DNA of 64,000 nt from Burkholderiales bacterium (GTDB taxonomy: Bacteria; Pseudomonadota; Gammaproteobacteria; Burkholderiales; SG8-39): contig JAHDYJ010000006.1 in assembly GCA_023383795.1 (NCBI GenBank), forward strand, positions 1 through 64,000, in the 5' to 3' direction. The position numbers and the translations under genes were made by a program. Positions 32,529 to 41,814 of the stretch are shown one piece after another. Under the pieces are notes generated by a model, which saw nothing but the letters and a program-made list of their open reading frames with translations, did no database searches and had not been told where the DNA came from. Position 1 is the first letter of the stretch. The number at the start of each line of letters is the position of its first letter.

Positions 32529-33767
32529 TTGGACTCGAATTCGACACGAGGCGGCGCCCTTTGCGGCGTTCGCGTGCTCGATCTGTCGCGCATACTCGCC
32601 GGCCCGGCTTGCACGCAAGTGCTCGGCGATCTCGGCGCGGACGTCATCAAGGTCGAGCGGCCCGGCGACGGCGACGACACGCGGAGGTGGGGCCCGCCGT
32701 TCGTGCGCGACGCGCACGGGCGCGACACCACCGAGAGCGCCTACTACCTCTCGACCAATCGCAACAAGCGCTCGATCGCCATCGACCTCTCGGCGGCGCA
32801 GGGCCAGCGCCTCGTGCGGGCGCTCGCCGAGCGCTCCGATGTCCTGATCGAGAACCACAAGGTCGGCGCCCTGGCGCGCTTCGGGCTGGGCTACGCGCAG
32901 CTCCGCGAGTCGCACCCGAAGCTCGTCTACTGCTCGATCACCGGCTTCGGCCAGGACGGCCCCTACGCCCAGCGCACCGGCTACGACTTCCTGGCCCAGG
33001 GAATGGGCGGCATCATGAGCGTGACCGGGGCGCCTGACGGCGAGCCAATGAAGGTCGGCGTCGGCATCACCGACGTGATGACCGGCATGTACGCCGCGAT
33101 CGCGATCCTCGCCGCGCTGCGCCATCGCGACGCGTCCGGGCAGGGCCAGCACGTCGACCTCGCGCTCCTCGACACGCAGGTCGCCTGGCTGATCAACGCC
33201 GGGCAGTACTACCTGACCTCCGGCGAGGTGCCGCCGCGCCTCGGCAACGGCCACCCGAACATCGTGCCTTACGAGGTGTTTCCGGCGAGCGACGGCTACT
33301 TCATCCTCGCGGTCGGCAACGACGCCCAGTTCCGCAGGCTGTGCGAGTGTGCCGAGGTCGCCGAGCTCGCGGACGATCCGCGCTTCGCCAGCAACGCCTC
33401 GCGCGTCCGCAACCGGGACGTCCTGGTGCCGATGCTGAAGCAGGTGACCGCGCGGCGCGCCGTCGCGGAGTGGGTCCAGGCGCTCGAACGCCTGCAGGTG
33501 CCGTGCGGGCCGGTCAACCGCATCGACCAGGTCTTCGCCGATCCGCAGGTCGTGCACCGGGGCATGCGCGTGACGCTCGACTACCCCGGCAGCGCCGCCG
33601 ACACGGTGGATCTCATCGGCAGCCCGATCCGTCTGTCGGACACGCCGGTGCAGTATCGCCGCCCCCCGCCGCGCCTCGGGCAGCATACCGACGAGGTGCT
33701 GCGCGAGGTGCTCGGCATCGACGACGCGGAACTCCGGTCGCTACGCACCGAGCGCGTGCTCGCCTGA
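32529..33767 (+). CDS. CaiB/BaiF family CoA-transferase
   Basis: 412 residues from TTG 32529, which has GGGGGAG about 6 bases upstream and lies just after the predicted promoter. GVRVLDLSRILAGPACTQVLGDLGADVIKVERP is the N-terminal signature of class III CoA-transferases. NRNKRSIAIDLSAAQG and TGYDFLAQGMGGIMSVTG follow; the aspartate that carries the covalent acyl/CoA intermediate is expected in the LLDTQVAWL region. It would move CoA from a donor such as succinyl-CoA to the pathway acid. First gene of the operon. Confidence 0.9.
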   Translation: MDSNSTRGGALCGVRVLDLSRILAGPACTQVLGDLGADVIKVERPGDGDDTRRWGPPFVRDAHGRDTTESAYYLSTNRNKRSIAIDLSAAQGQRLVRALAERSDVLIENHKVGALARFGLGYAQLRESHPKLVYCSITGFGQDGPYAQRTGYDFLAQGMGGIMSVTGAPDGEPMKVGVGITDVMTGMYAAIAILAALRHRDASGQGQHVDLALLDTQVAWLINAGQYYLTSGEVPPRLGNGHPNIVPYEVFPASDGYFILAVGNDAQFRRLCECAEVAELADDPRFASNASRVRNRDVLVPMLKQVTARRAVAEWVQALERLQVPCGPVNRIDQVFADPQVVHRGMRVTLDYPGSAADTVDLIGSPIRLSDTPVQYRRPPPRLGQHTDEVLREVLGIDDAELRSLRTERVLA

Positions 33768-33786
33768 CCCGCCTGCGAGGCAGTTC

Positions 33787-34998
33787 ATGCAATTCGACCT
33801 ATCCGGCGAGCTGAAGGAGTTCCAGGCACGCGTGCGGCGCGTGGCCGCGGCGGAGATCGCGCCGCATGCCGCCGAGACCGACCGCACCGAGCAGTATCCG
33901 TGGCACTGCGTCGAGGTCCTGAAGCGCGAGGGCTTCATGGGCATGACGATCCCGCGCGAGTACGGCGGCAAGGGCGCTTCCTACCTCCACGCCGTCGTGC
34001 TGATCGAGGAGATGGCCAAGGCGTGCAGCACGACCGGCCGCATCTGCGTCGAGTCGAACATGGGCGCCCTCGGCGCGATAATGAAGTATGGCGGCGAGGC
34101 GCAGAAGCGCCTCGCCGCCGAGCTCGTGCTGGCCGGCGACAAGCCCGCCATCTGCATCACCGAGCCGGAGGCCGGCAGCGCCGCGACCGAGATGACGACG
34201 CGCGCGGACCAGAAGGACGGCCGCTACGTCCTGAACGGCAAGAAGCACTGGATCACCGGCGGCGGCGTCTCCCGCCTGCACCTCGTTTTCGCCCGCATCT
34301 ACCGGGACGGCGAGGAGCAGGGCATCGGCGGATTCATCGTCGTGCGCGATCCCGCGACCGGCGAGCCGAAGAACCTGGTCGTGGGCAAGCGCGAGCCCGC
34401 GATGGGCGTGCGCGGCATCCCTGAGACCGAGATCATCCTGCAAGATCTGGAGGTCGCCGAGGAGATGCTCGTCGTCCCGCCGCAAGGCGTCCGCAAGGGG
34501 TTCGCAGGACTCATGGACGCGTACAACGGGCAGCGCGTCGGCGCCGCGACCGTGTCGCTCGGGATCGCCCAAAGCGCGTACGAGCTCGCGCTCGACTACG
34601 CACGCAAGCGCCGCCAGTTCGGCCGCCCGATCGCCGAGTTCCAGGGCCTGCAGTGGATGCTCGCCGACATGTCGATCCAGCTCGCGGCGGCCCAGGCCCT
34701 GATCTACAAGGCCGCCTCGCACGCCGGCGACGGCTTCCCGAACAAGCACGAGGCGGCCGCGGCAAAGATCTTCGCCTCGGAGACGGCGGTGCGCGTCACG
34801 AACGACGCGCTGCAGATCCACGGCGCCATGGGGTACTCGCGCAACCTGGCGCTCGAGCGCAAGGTGCGCGACGCGCGCATGTTCCCGATCGCGGGCGGCA
34901 CCGCGCAGATCCTGCGCACGCAGGTCGCCGGCGCGATCCTCGGCATCCGCACGCCGCAGACGCGCGACGGCTACCTGAAGCTCGCGGCGGGCGAGTAG
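33787..34998 (+). CDS. Acyl-CoA dehydrogenase
   Basis: 403 residues with the complete family architecture: AICITEPEAGSAATEMTT in the flavin-contacting middle domain, ARKRRQFGRPIAEFQGLQWMLADM, and IHGAMGYSRNLALERKVRDARMF in the C-terminal helical domain. The segment after it reads IAGGTAQILR. The glutamate of the YEGT motif used as catalytic base by many members is therefore absent, and the base must sit elsewhere, as in the isovaleryl-CoA group. It follows the CoA-transferase by 19 bases and would desaturate the activated acyl-CoA using an electron-transfer flavoprotein. Confidence 0.9.
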   Translation: MQFDLSGELKEFQARVRRVAAAEIAPHAAETDRTEQYPWHCVEVLKREGFMGMTIPREYGGKGASYLHAVVLIEEMAKACSTTGRICVESNMGALGAIMKYGGEAQKRLAAELVLAGDKPAICITEPEAGSAATEMTTRADQKDGRYVLNGKKHWITGGGVSRLHLVFARIYRDGEEQGIGGFIVVRDPATGEPKNLVVGKREPAMGVRGIPETEIILQDLEVAEEMLVVPPQGVRKGFAGLMDAYNGQRVGAATVSLGIAQSAYELALDYARKRRQFGRPIAEFQGLQWMLADMSIQLAAAQALIYKAASHAGDGFPNKHEAAAAKIFASETAVRVTNDALQIHGAMGYSRNLALERKVRDARMFPIAGGTAQILRTQVAGAILGIRTPQTRDGYLKLAAGE

Positions 34999-35008
34999 CG
35001 CGGACGTC

Positions 35009-36613
35009 ATGGCTACCGTCGCCCAGCTGATTGCCAGACGCCTGCACGAGGCTGGCGTCCGTCACGCATTCGGGATTCCGGGTGGCGAGGTGCTGTCGCT
35101 GGTGGACGCGCTGCGCGAGGCGGGCGTCCACTTCGTGCTGGTCAAGCATGAGAACGGCGGCGGGTTCATGGCCGAGGGCGTGCACCACCGCACCGGCGCG
35201 CCCGCCCTCCTGGTGACCACCGTGGGTCCCGGGCTCGTCAATGCGGTGAACGTCGTGGCGAACGCCCAGCAGGACCGCGTGCCGCTGATCTTCCTCACCG
35301 GATGCATCGAGCCTGCGACGGCGCAGACCTACACCCACCAGTGGCTCGACCAGACCGCGCTGCTCGGGCCGATCACGAAGGCCCGCTTCGTCGCCGACGC
35401 CGGCGCGGTCGACGTCATGATCGACAAGGCGGTCGGCATCGCGCTCGACGACCCGCCCGGCCCGGTGCACGTCGACGTCCCGGTGGCGGTCGGCGCGGCC
35501 GAGGTGCCAGACGCGCCGTCCGTGCGCCGGTCGCGGCCGCTGCGCGGCGCTCCCCGCGGCGAAGCGCTGCAGCTCGCCCGCGAGTGGCTCGCCGCCGCGC
35601 GACGCCCGCTCTTGATCGCCGGCGTGGAGGCGCTGAACCACGACGCGACCGAGGCGGTGCGCGCCTTCGTCCGCGGGCTCAACGTCCCGCTGATCACCAG
35701 CTACAAGGCGAAGGGCATCCTGCCCGAGGACGACTCGCTCGCGCTCGGCGGCGCGGGCCTCTCGCCGGTCGCTGACAAGATTCTGCTGCCGCTGGTGCGC
35801 GAGAGCGACTGCGTCGTGCTCGCCGGCTACGACCCGATCGAGATGCGCATCGGCTGGCGGGATCCCTGGCCCGCCGCGGCCCGGGTCGTCGAGCTCACGG
35901 CGACGCCCAACACCCACTACGTGCATCGCGCGGCGCTGAGCTTCCTCTGCGACGTCGGCGGCGGCCTCCAGGCGCTCGGCGCGAACCTGACGGGCCGCTC
36001 CGCCTGGACGCCCGAAGAGATCGCGACGCGCCGCCGCGGGCTGCGCGCGGCGTACCGCCCGGACGAAGAATGGGGGCCCGCCGCGATCATCGACACCGCC
36101 CGGCGCGCGCTTCCGCGCGCGACGATCGCGACGGTGGACTCCGGCGCGCACCGGATCATGCTGAGCCAGCTCTGGGAGGCGTACGGCGCGCGCGAGCTGC
36201 TGCAGTCGACCGGGCTCTGCACGATGGGCTGCGCGCTGCCGCTCGCGATCGGGGCGAAGCTTGCCGAGCCCGCGCGGCCGGTGGTCGCGTTCACCGGCGA
36301 CGGCGGGCTCGACATGGTGATGGGCGAGCTCGCCACCGCCAGGGATCTCGCGCTGCCGGTGATCGTCGTCGTCTTCGCCGACACCTCGCTCGCGCTGATC
36401 GAGATGAAGCAGCGTGCGCTCGGCCTGCCCAACGCCGCGGTGGATTTCCGGGGTACCGACTACGCGCAGGTCGCCCGCGCGCTCGGCGGGAACGGCCACC
36501 AGTGCCGCAGCCGCGCGCAGCTCGAGGACGCGCTGGCGCAGGGCCTGAGGTCGGACCGGTTCACGGTCGTCTCGTGCGAGTTCCTGCGCAGCGCCTACGA
36601 CGGACGCATATGA
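35009..36613 (+). CDS. Thiamine-diphosphate-dependent enzyme, acetolactate synthase-like (first)
   Basis: 534 residues with the three-domain layout of the ALS/pyruvate-decarboxylase family. The catalytic glutamate is in VKHENGGGFMAEG (Glu48). VGPGLVNAVNVVANAQQDRVPLIFLTG marks the pyrimidine domain, and GDGGLDMVMGELATA starts the ThDP/magnesium site, where the usual downstream Asn is Asp in VFADTSLAL. Such enzymes decarboxylate 2-oxo acids or cleave 2-hydroxyacyl-CoA. The start is 10 bases after the dehydrogenase stop. The substrate is not predictable. Confidence 0.85.
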   Translation: MATVAQLIARRLHEAGVRHAFGIPGGEVLSLVDALREAGVHFVLVKHENGGGFMAEGVHHRTGAPALLVTTVGPGLVNAVNVVANAQQDRVPLIFLTGCIEPATAQTYTHQWLDQTALLGPITKARFVADAGAVDVMIDKAVGIALDDPPGPVHVDVPVAVGAAEVPDAPSVRRSRPLRGAPRGEALQLAREWLAAARRPLLIAGVEALNHDATEAVRAFVRGLNVPLITSYKAKGILPEDDSLALGGAGLSPVADKILLPLVRESDCVVLAGYDPIEMRIGWRDPWPAAARVVELTATPNTHYVHRAALSFLCDVGGGLQALGANLTGRSAWTPEEIATRRRGLRAAYRPDEEWGPAAIIDTARRALPRATIATVDSGAHRIMLSQLWEAYGARELLQSTGLCTMGCALPLAIGAKLAEPARPVVAFTGDGGLDMVMGELATARDLALPVIVVVFADTSLALIEMKQRALGLPNAAVDFRGTDYAQVARALGGNGHQCRSRAQLEDALAQGLRSDRFTVVSCEFLRSAYDGRI

Positions 36614-36663
36614 AGGACAGCCGAAGAGCCTCGCGCAGCGGCGCTGGCAGAGAGGAGGGGCCA

Positions 36664-37932
36664 ATGAAGCGGGAGAACGCCAGCACGCGGGACACGGTCT
36701 CCGCCGAGACCAGCCGGAAGTGGGTCGATCGCGCCAAGGCGCTGAAGCCGCTGCTCGAGGCAGCCGCGCCGCGGATCGAGCAATCGAGGAACCTGCCGCC
36801 CGACGTCATGGACGCGCTGCACGAGGCGCAGATGTTCCGCACCGTGCTGCCGCGCTCGGTGGGCGGCGCGGAGCTCGACCCTGCCACGCACGCGCAGGTG
36901 GTCGCGGCGATCGCCGAGGGCGACGCGAGCGCCGCGTGGTGCATCGCGCAGAGCGCCTGTGCCTCGATGGCCGCCGCCTACGTCGCGCCGGAAGTGCTGC
37001 AGGAGATTTGGTCCGATCCGCGCGCGGTGTTCACGTTCGGTTTCACGAGCGGAAACCCGCCGTGCCTGGCGGTTCCGGTCAAGGGCGGCTGGAAGGTGAA
37101 CGGGACCTGGACCTTCGGCAGCGGCAGCCACGTGGCGACGTGGCTCGGCGGGCACTGCCGCATGTGTGACGAAAGCGGCACGCCGCTCAAGCGCCCGGAC
37201 GGCCGCTTCGTCGAGCGGACGATGCTGATGCCGCGCTCCGCGGTGACGCTGCGCGACGACACCTGGGAGGTGATGGGGCTCTGCGGCACCGGCAGCGACA
37301 CCTACTCGGTGACCGACCTCTTCGTGCCGACCGAGTTCTCCGTGGTGCCGCGGGTGTCCGCGCGGGACCACCAGCTCCCCGAAGGCGTGCGGGGCGAGCC
37401 CGAGCCCGAGCGCCGCGAGATGGGCACGCTGTACCGGCACTCGATGCAGCTGGTGGCCTCGGCCGGGCTGTCCTCGGTCGCAGTCGGCATCGCGCAGGCG
37501 ACGCTCGATGCCTTCATCCTGCTCGCGCGCAAGAAGTCGCCGTTCAATGCCAACCAGTCGCTGCGCGACGACGGTTGGGTCCAGGCGCGCGTCGCGCAGG
37601 CCGACGCCAGCCTCTGCTCGGCGAAGAGCTGGCTCGTCCAGCTGCTCGACCAGGCGTGGGACGAGTGCGTGACCGCGGGCGAGGTGAGCTTTCCGCTGCG
37701 CATCAAGCTGCGCCAGGCCTGCACCCACCAGATCGACGCCGCGCGCGAGGTGGTCACGATGCTCTTCCTGGAGGCCGGCGCGACGGCGATCTTCAGGAGC
37801 AACCCGTTCGAGCGCCGCTTCCGCGACGTGCACACGGTCTCGATACAGGTGCAGGGCAGCGTCGCCCGCATGCAGACCGCAGGGCAGTACTACCTGGGGC
37901 TCGCGCCCCAGCAGATGATCCTCATACCATGA
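36664..37932 (+). CDS. Flavin-dependent monooxygenase, acyl-CoA-dehydrogenase fold (HsaA type)
   Basis: 422 residues. DASAAWCIAQSACASMAAAY, WTFGSGSHVATWLGGHC and the C-terminal FERRFRDVHTVSIQVQ place it with two-component flavin hydroxylases rather than dehydrogenases. ATG 36664 has a strong GAGGAGG site; ATG 36610, overlapping the previous stop, is an alternative that adds 18 residues. The flavin reductase encoded at 44358-44933 in the same operon is the obvious partner. It would hydroxylate the pathway intermediate. Confidence 0.82.
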   Translation: MKRENASTRDTVSAETSRKWVDRAKALKPLLEAAAPRIEQSRNLPPDVMDALHEAQMFRTVLPRSVGGAELDPATHAQVVAAIAEGDASAAWCIAQSACASMAAAYVAPEVLQEIWSDPRAVFTFGFTSGNPPCLAVPVKGGWKVNGTWTFGSGSHVATWLGGHCRMCDESGTPLKRPDGRFVERTMLMPRSAVTLRDDTWEVMGLCGTGSDTYSVTDLFVPTEFSVVPRVSARDHQLPEGVRGEPEPERREMGTLYRHSMQLVASAGLSSVAVGIAQATLDAFILLARKKSPFNANQSLRDDGWVQARVAQADASLCSAKSWLVQLLDQAWDECVTAGEVSFPLRIKLRQACTHQIDAAREVVTMLFLEAGATAIFRSNPFERRFRDVHTVSIQVQGSVARMQTAGQYYLGLAPQQMILIP

Positions 37933-37979
37933 GGTCGCCACGACGCACTTCAAGCGACAGCACCCAAGGAGGAGGCACC

Positions 37980-39191
37980 ATGAGAGAACTACATGTCACG
38001 ATGTTCGGTCTTCTGGCTGCGACGCTGATGGCGGGTGCGAGCGGCTGGGCCAGCGCACAGGAGCCGATCAAGATCGGCGTGCTGACCGTCCGCAGCGGCC
38101 CCGCCAAGCCGATCGGCGACGACATCCTTGCCGGCATCGAGACCGCGACCAGGATGTACGGGCCGGTGCTCGGACGCCAGGTCGAGCTGGTCGTCGAGGA
38201 GAGCCTGTTCAACCCGCAGCAGGCGGTCACCAAGGCGACCAAGCTCGTCCAGCAGAACCAGGTCGCGGGAATCCTGGGGACGAGCACCATCGAGACGCTC
38301 GCGCTGCTGTCGGTCGCCGATCGCCTCGGCGTCCCGATCATCACCTCCAACTCGGGCTCGGCCGCGATCACGCGCGAGCGCTGCAACAAGTGGGTGTTTC
38401 GGACCAATGCCGAGGACCTGATGTCGGTCGTCTCCCTGCAGGAGCTGGTGAAGGGGACGCCGAGACTGCAAGACGCCAAGTGGTTCACGCTCGGGCACGA
38501 CTATCCGTGGAGCCGGCTCGTCGCGAGCTCGGTGAAAGGGGTCAAGAACCTGAAGTACGTCGGCGAGGCGTTCGCGCCGCTCGACACCACCGATTGGGCA
38601 CCCTTCATCGCGCAGGCACGCGCGGCCGGCGCGACCGCGGTGATCATGCCGGTCACGCTCGGCACGCCGCTGCTGCAGTTCATCCAGCAGGCGAACGAGT
38701 TCGGCCTCACCAAGGACGCGGTGCTCGTGTCCCCGATCGGGCTCCCCGACTGGGTCGTGGACAAGCTCGGGCCGACCTCGACGCACGTGGTGTCGGCAGG
38801 CTCTTGGGCGGCCTGGCGTTACGAGGAGAGCAACCCCACCACGAAGGCGTTCAACGAGGCGTTCTACAAGGAGCACGGGCGTGTGGCGGGCATGCAGGCG
38901 CTGCAGTCCGCGAGCGCGGCGTTGATGCTGTACAACGCGATGACCAAGGCGGGCTCCGCGGAACCCCCGGCCGTCGTAGGCGCGCTCGAGACGATCGAAG
39001 TGCAAACGCCGGTCGGGCCGCTGAAGTTCCAGCCCGGCGGGCGCCAGGCGCTCGTGCCTTTGTTCCTCGGCCCGTACGAGAAGCTCGACAGCCCGCGCTA
39101 TGGCGCGAGCTTCGGCCAGCGCGCCGAGGCGCTGCCGGCGAGCAAGTCGCTGCCGAAGCCGGCGAGCGAGTACGGCTGCAAGCTGAAGTAG
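37980..39191 (+). CDS. ABC transporter substrate-binding protein, branched-chain amino acid type (second system)
   Basis: 403 residues. A signal peptide ends near residue 26 (GWASAQ), followed by EPIKIGVLTVRSGPAKPIGDD, the type 1 binding-protein fold. ATG 37980 follows AAGGAGGAGG. It heads the transporter section of the operon, in front of its own livHMGF set. Its ligand is presumably the substrate of the surrounding CoA-transferase pathway. Confidence 0.9.
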   Translation: MRELHVTMFGLLAATLMAGASGWASAQEPIKIGVLTVRSGPAKPIGDDILAGIETATRMYGPVLGRQVELVVEESLFNPQQAVTKATKLVQQNQVAGILGTSTIETLALLSVADRLGVPIITSNSGSAAITRERCNKWVFRTNAEDLMSVVSLQELVKGTPRLQDAKWFTLGHDYPWSRLVASSVKGVKNLKYVGEAFAPLDTTDWAPFIAQARAAGATAVIMPVTLGTPLLQFIQQANEFGLTKDAVLVSPIGLPDWVVDKLGPTSTHVVSAGSWAAWRYEESNPTTKAFNEAFYKEHGRVAGMQALQSASAALMLYNAMTKAGSAEPPAVVGALETIEVQTPVGPLKFQPGGRQALVPLFLGPYEKLDSPRYGASFGQRAEALPASKSLPKPASEYGCKLK

Positions 39192-39228
39192 CCAGGCACG
39201 CCCCGAGCCTCGACCACGCGGCCGCGCC

Positions 39229-40104
39229 GTGGACCTCAACTTCCTGTTTGTCAGCATGCTGAACGGCGTCGTCTACGGCGCCTTTCTGCTGCTGACGAGC
39301 CTGGGGCTCAGCCTGGTGTTCGGTCTCGGCCGCGTGGTCAACTTCGCGCACGGCGCGCTGTATGCGCTCGGCGGTTACGCGCTGCTTGCCGTGATTCGCG
39401 GCGCGGGCGTCGGCTATTGGCCGGCGCTACTGCTGGCGCCTCTGCTGGTCGTGCCGATCGCGATTGCGATCGAGCGGACGACGATCCATCCGATCCGGCA
39501 CCGCTCGGACATCTACACGCTGCTCGTCACGTTCGGCATCTCATTCGTGATCATCGGCGCGATCGAGTACGTCTGGGGCACAGGCACGACGCTGTTGAAG
39601 CCGCCGCAGCCCTTCGTCAGCACGGTAGACATCTTCGGCAATCAGTATCCGCTCTACCGCCTCGTCGCGGCCGGCGTGTCGCTGCTCGTGTCCGCCGGCG
39701 TGTTCGCCGTGATCCAGCTCACGCCGGTCGGGCTGCGCATCCGAGCGATCACCGACGACCCCGGCATGGCCGAGGCGCTCGGCGTGAACACAAAGTGGCT
39801 TCTCACGCTGGTCTTCGGCTGCGCGGCCGGACTGGCCGCTTTCGCGGGCGCGCTGGGTGCGCCGATATTCGCGATCCACCCCGAGATGGGGATGAGCATC
39901 CTGCTCGACTCGTTCCTGGCAGTGATCCTCGGTGGGCTCGGCAACTTGCCGGGTTCGGCGATCGGGGCGTTCGTCGTCGCGCTCACGAAGTCGATCGGCG
40001 GCGGATATATCGCGGACTGGTCGACGGCGGTGCTGTTCGGTGTGGTCGCCATAGCGTTGATCTTCCGGCCGACCGGCGTGTTCGGCCGCGGACGGGTCGC
40101 CTAG
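39229..40104 (+). CDS. livH: Branched-chain-type ABC transporter permease LivH (second system)
   Basis: 291 residues starting at GTG 39229. LGLSLVFGLGRVVNFAHGALYALGGY is the LivH hallmark, and DDPGMAEALGVNTKWLL is the coupling loop. About eight membrane segments. It is followed after 4 bases by livM. Confidence 0.92.
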   Translation: MDLNFLFVSMLNGVVYGAFLLLTSLGLSLVFGLGRVVNFAHGALYALGGYALLAVIRGAGVGYWPALLLAPLLVVPIAIAIERTTIHPIRHRSDIYTLLVTFGISFVIIGAIEYVWGTGTTLLKPPQPFVSTVDIFGNQYPLYRLVAAGVSLLVSAGVFAVIQLTPVGLRIRAITDDPGMAEALGVNTKWLLTLVFGCAAGLAAFAGALGAPIFAIHPEMGMSILLDSFLAVILGGLGNLPGSAIGAFVVALTKSIGGGYIADWSTAVLFGVVAIALIFRPTGVFGRGRVA

Positions 40105-40108
40105 CGCA

Positions 40109-41074
40109 GTGGGGACTCGGACGCAGAACAGCCGGGCGCCGGCCGTGCTCTTCGCCGCCGGCGCGATCGCGCTCGCCGCTCTGCCCTACGCCGGGGTGCC
40201 TCCGTTCACCATCACCCTCCTCACCGAGGCATTCATCTTCGCGATCTGGGCGATGAGTCTGGATCTGCTCGTGGGATACACGGGGCTCGTGACTTTCGGC
40301 CACGCGGCCGCCTTCGGCCTCGGCAGCTACGCGGCGGGCTATTTCGCGCGCGAGGTGACCGCCGACTTCTTCGCCGCGCTCCTCGTCGCGGAGGCGATCG
40401 TTGTCGGGTTGGCGGTGACGATCGGCTTCGTCGTCACCCGGGTGTCGGGCGTCGCCTTCGCGATCATCTCGCTCGCGATCGCACAGGTCCTGTTCCAGAT
40501 CGCCATCGCGTGGCGCCCGGTAACCGAGGGCATGGACGGGCTCGTCGGCGTGCCGCTGCCGAAGATCGCCGGGTTCACGATCGACGCCGGCGCCGAGTTC
40601 TACCTGCTCACGATCGCGACACTCGTCCTCGTGTATCTCGGCCTGAGCCGACTCGTCGCCTCCTCGTTCGGGCGCACGCTGCAGGCGATCCGAACCAACG
40701 AGGAGCGGGCGGCCGCGATCGGCATCAACGTCCGGCTGCACAAGTGGATCGCATTCACCGTCTCGTGGGGGGTCGCCGGCATCGGCGGCACGCTGATGGT
40801 GTTCATGAAGGCAGGCACCACGCCAATGTCGCTGCACTGGTCCGAATCGGGCAACGTGCTCGTCATGGCGATCTTCGGCGGCGTCGGCACGCTGTTCGGC
40901 CCGATGATCGGGGCAGTCGCGTTCGTCTTTCTGCGCGACGAATTCACCACCCGGTTCGAGGCGTGGCAGCTCGCGTTCGGGCTCGTGTTCGTCGTCGTCG
41001 TCCTGGCGTTCCCGAGCGGCCTCGCCGGGATCTTCGCGCGTGCCTGGAGGGCGCTGTGGCCGACGCGCTCGTAG
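40109..41074 (+). CDS. livM: Branched-chain-type ABC transporter permease LivM (second system)
   Basis: 321 residues from GTG 40109. LDLLVGYTGLVTFGHAAAFGLGSYAAG is the LivM signature, and TNEERAAAIGINVRLHKW is the ATPase-coupling loop. The stop lies inside the start of the following ATPase gene, an overlap of 19 bases. Confidence 0.92.
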   Translation: MGTRTQNSRAPAVLFAAGAIALAALPYAGVPPFTITLLTEAFIFAIWAMSLDLLVGYTGLVTFGHAAAFGLGSYAAGYFAREVTADFFAALLVAEAIVVGLAVTIGFVVTRVSGVAFAIISLAIAQVLFQIAIAWRPVTEGMDGLVGVPLPKIAGFTIDAGAEFYLLTIATLVLVYLGLSRLVASSFGRTLQAIRTNEERAAAIGINVRLHKWIAFTVSWGVAGIGGTLMVFMKAGTTPMSLHWSESGNVLVMAIFGGVGTLFGPMIGAVAFVFLRDEFTTRFEAWQLAFGLVFVVVVLAFPSGLAGIFARAWRALWPTRS

Positions 41075-41814
41075 TCGAGGAACTCTCGAAGTCGTTCGGC
41101 GCGCTGCGCGCCGTGGACGGCGTCGGCTTCGCGGTCAAGGACGGCGACGTGCACTCGCTGATCGGGCCGAACGGCGCGGGCAAGACCACCGTCTTCAACT
41201 GCATCTCGGGCTTCCTGCGGCCGGCCGAAGGCAGGGTCCTGCTGAGGGGCGAGGACGTGACCGCGTGGCCGCCCCATCGCCTGATCCCCGCCGGACTCGC
41301 GAGGACCTTCCAGATCACCAAGGTTTTCGGCGACCTCACGGTTCTCGAGAACGTCGCCCTGGCGGCGCGCTCCCGGCTCGGCCAGAACCTCCGGATGTGG
41401 CGCCGTGCGAGCAAGGTAACGAGCGCAAACGTGGAGGCACTGGAGATCCTGGAAATGCTCGGTCTCGCGGAAAACGCCTCCGCCAATGCCGATCACCTGG
41501 CGCACGGGGACAAGCGCATTCTCGAGATCGCCATCGCGCTCGCGCTGCGGCCGCGGTTGCTGATGCTCGACGAGCCGACCGCCGGGATGTCGGCGGGGGA
41601 GACTGAGCACATCGGCAAGCTCGTGCGACGCATCGCCGCGCGCACCAGCGTGCTCCTCGTCGAGCACGACATGGAAATGGTGCTCGGCATCTCCGACCAA
41701 GTCACGGTGATGACCCAGGGGCGCGTCATCGCCAGCGGGACGCCCGATGCGATCAGCCGCGACACAAACGTCCAGGACGCCTATCTCGGTGCCCTCGACG
41801 CGAGGAACCTGTGA
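41056..41814 (+). CDS. livG: Branched-chain-type ABC transporter ATP-binding protein LivG (second system)
   Basis: 252 residues. The start is GTG 41056 with GGAGG at about 41046-41050, overlapping livM. Walker A is GPNGAGKTT, and ARTFQITKVFGDLTVLENV is the Q-loop region. The signature LAHGDKRILEIAIAL is a known LivG variant of LSGGQ. Walker B is LLMLDEP with LLVEHDME as the switch. The stop overlaps the livF start. Confidence 0.92.
   Translation: MADALVVEELSKSFGALRAVDGVGFAVKDGDVHSLIGPNGAGKTTVFNCISGFLRPAEGRVLLRGEDVTAWPPHRLIPAGLARTFQITKVFGDLTVLENVALAARSRLGQNLRMWRRASKVTSANVEALEILEMLGLAENASANADHLAHGDKRILEIAIALALRPRLLMLDEPTAGMSAGETEHIGKLVRRIAARTSVLLVEHDMEMVLGISDQVTVMTQGRVIASGTPDAISRDTNVQDAYLGALDARNL

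Noticed and set aside
33787-37932. Both acyl-CoA-dehydrogenase-fold genes taken as dehydrogenases
   Set aside because: The second (36664) has the W-FGSG and FRDVH-type motifs of flavin hydroxylases, and a flavin reductase is in the operon, so only the first is called a dehydrogenase.
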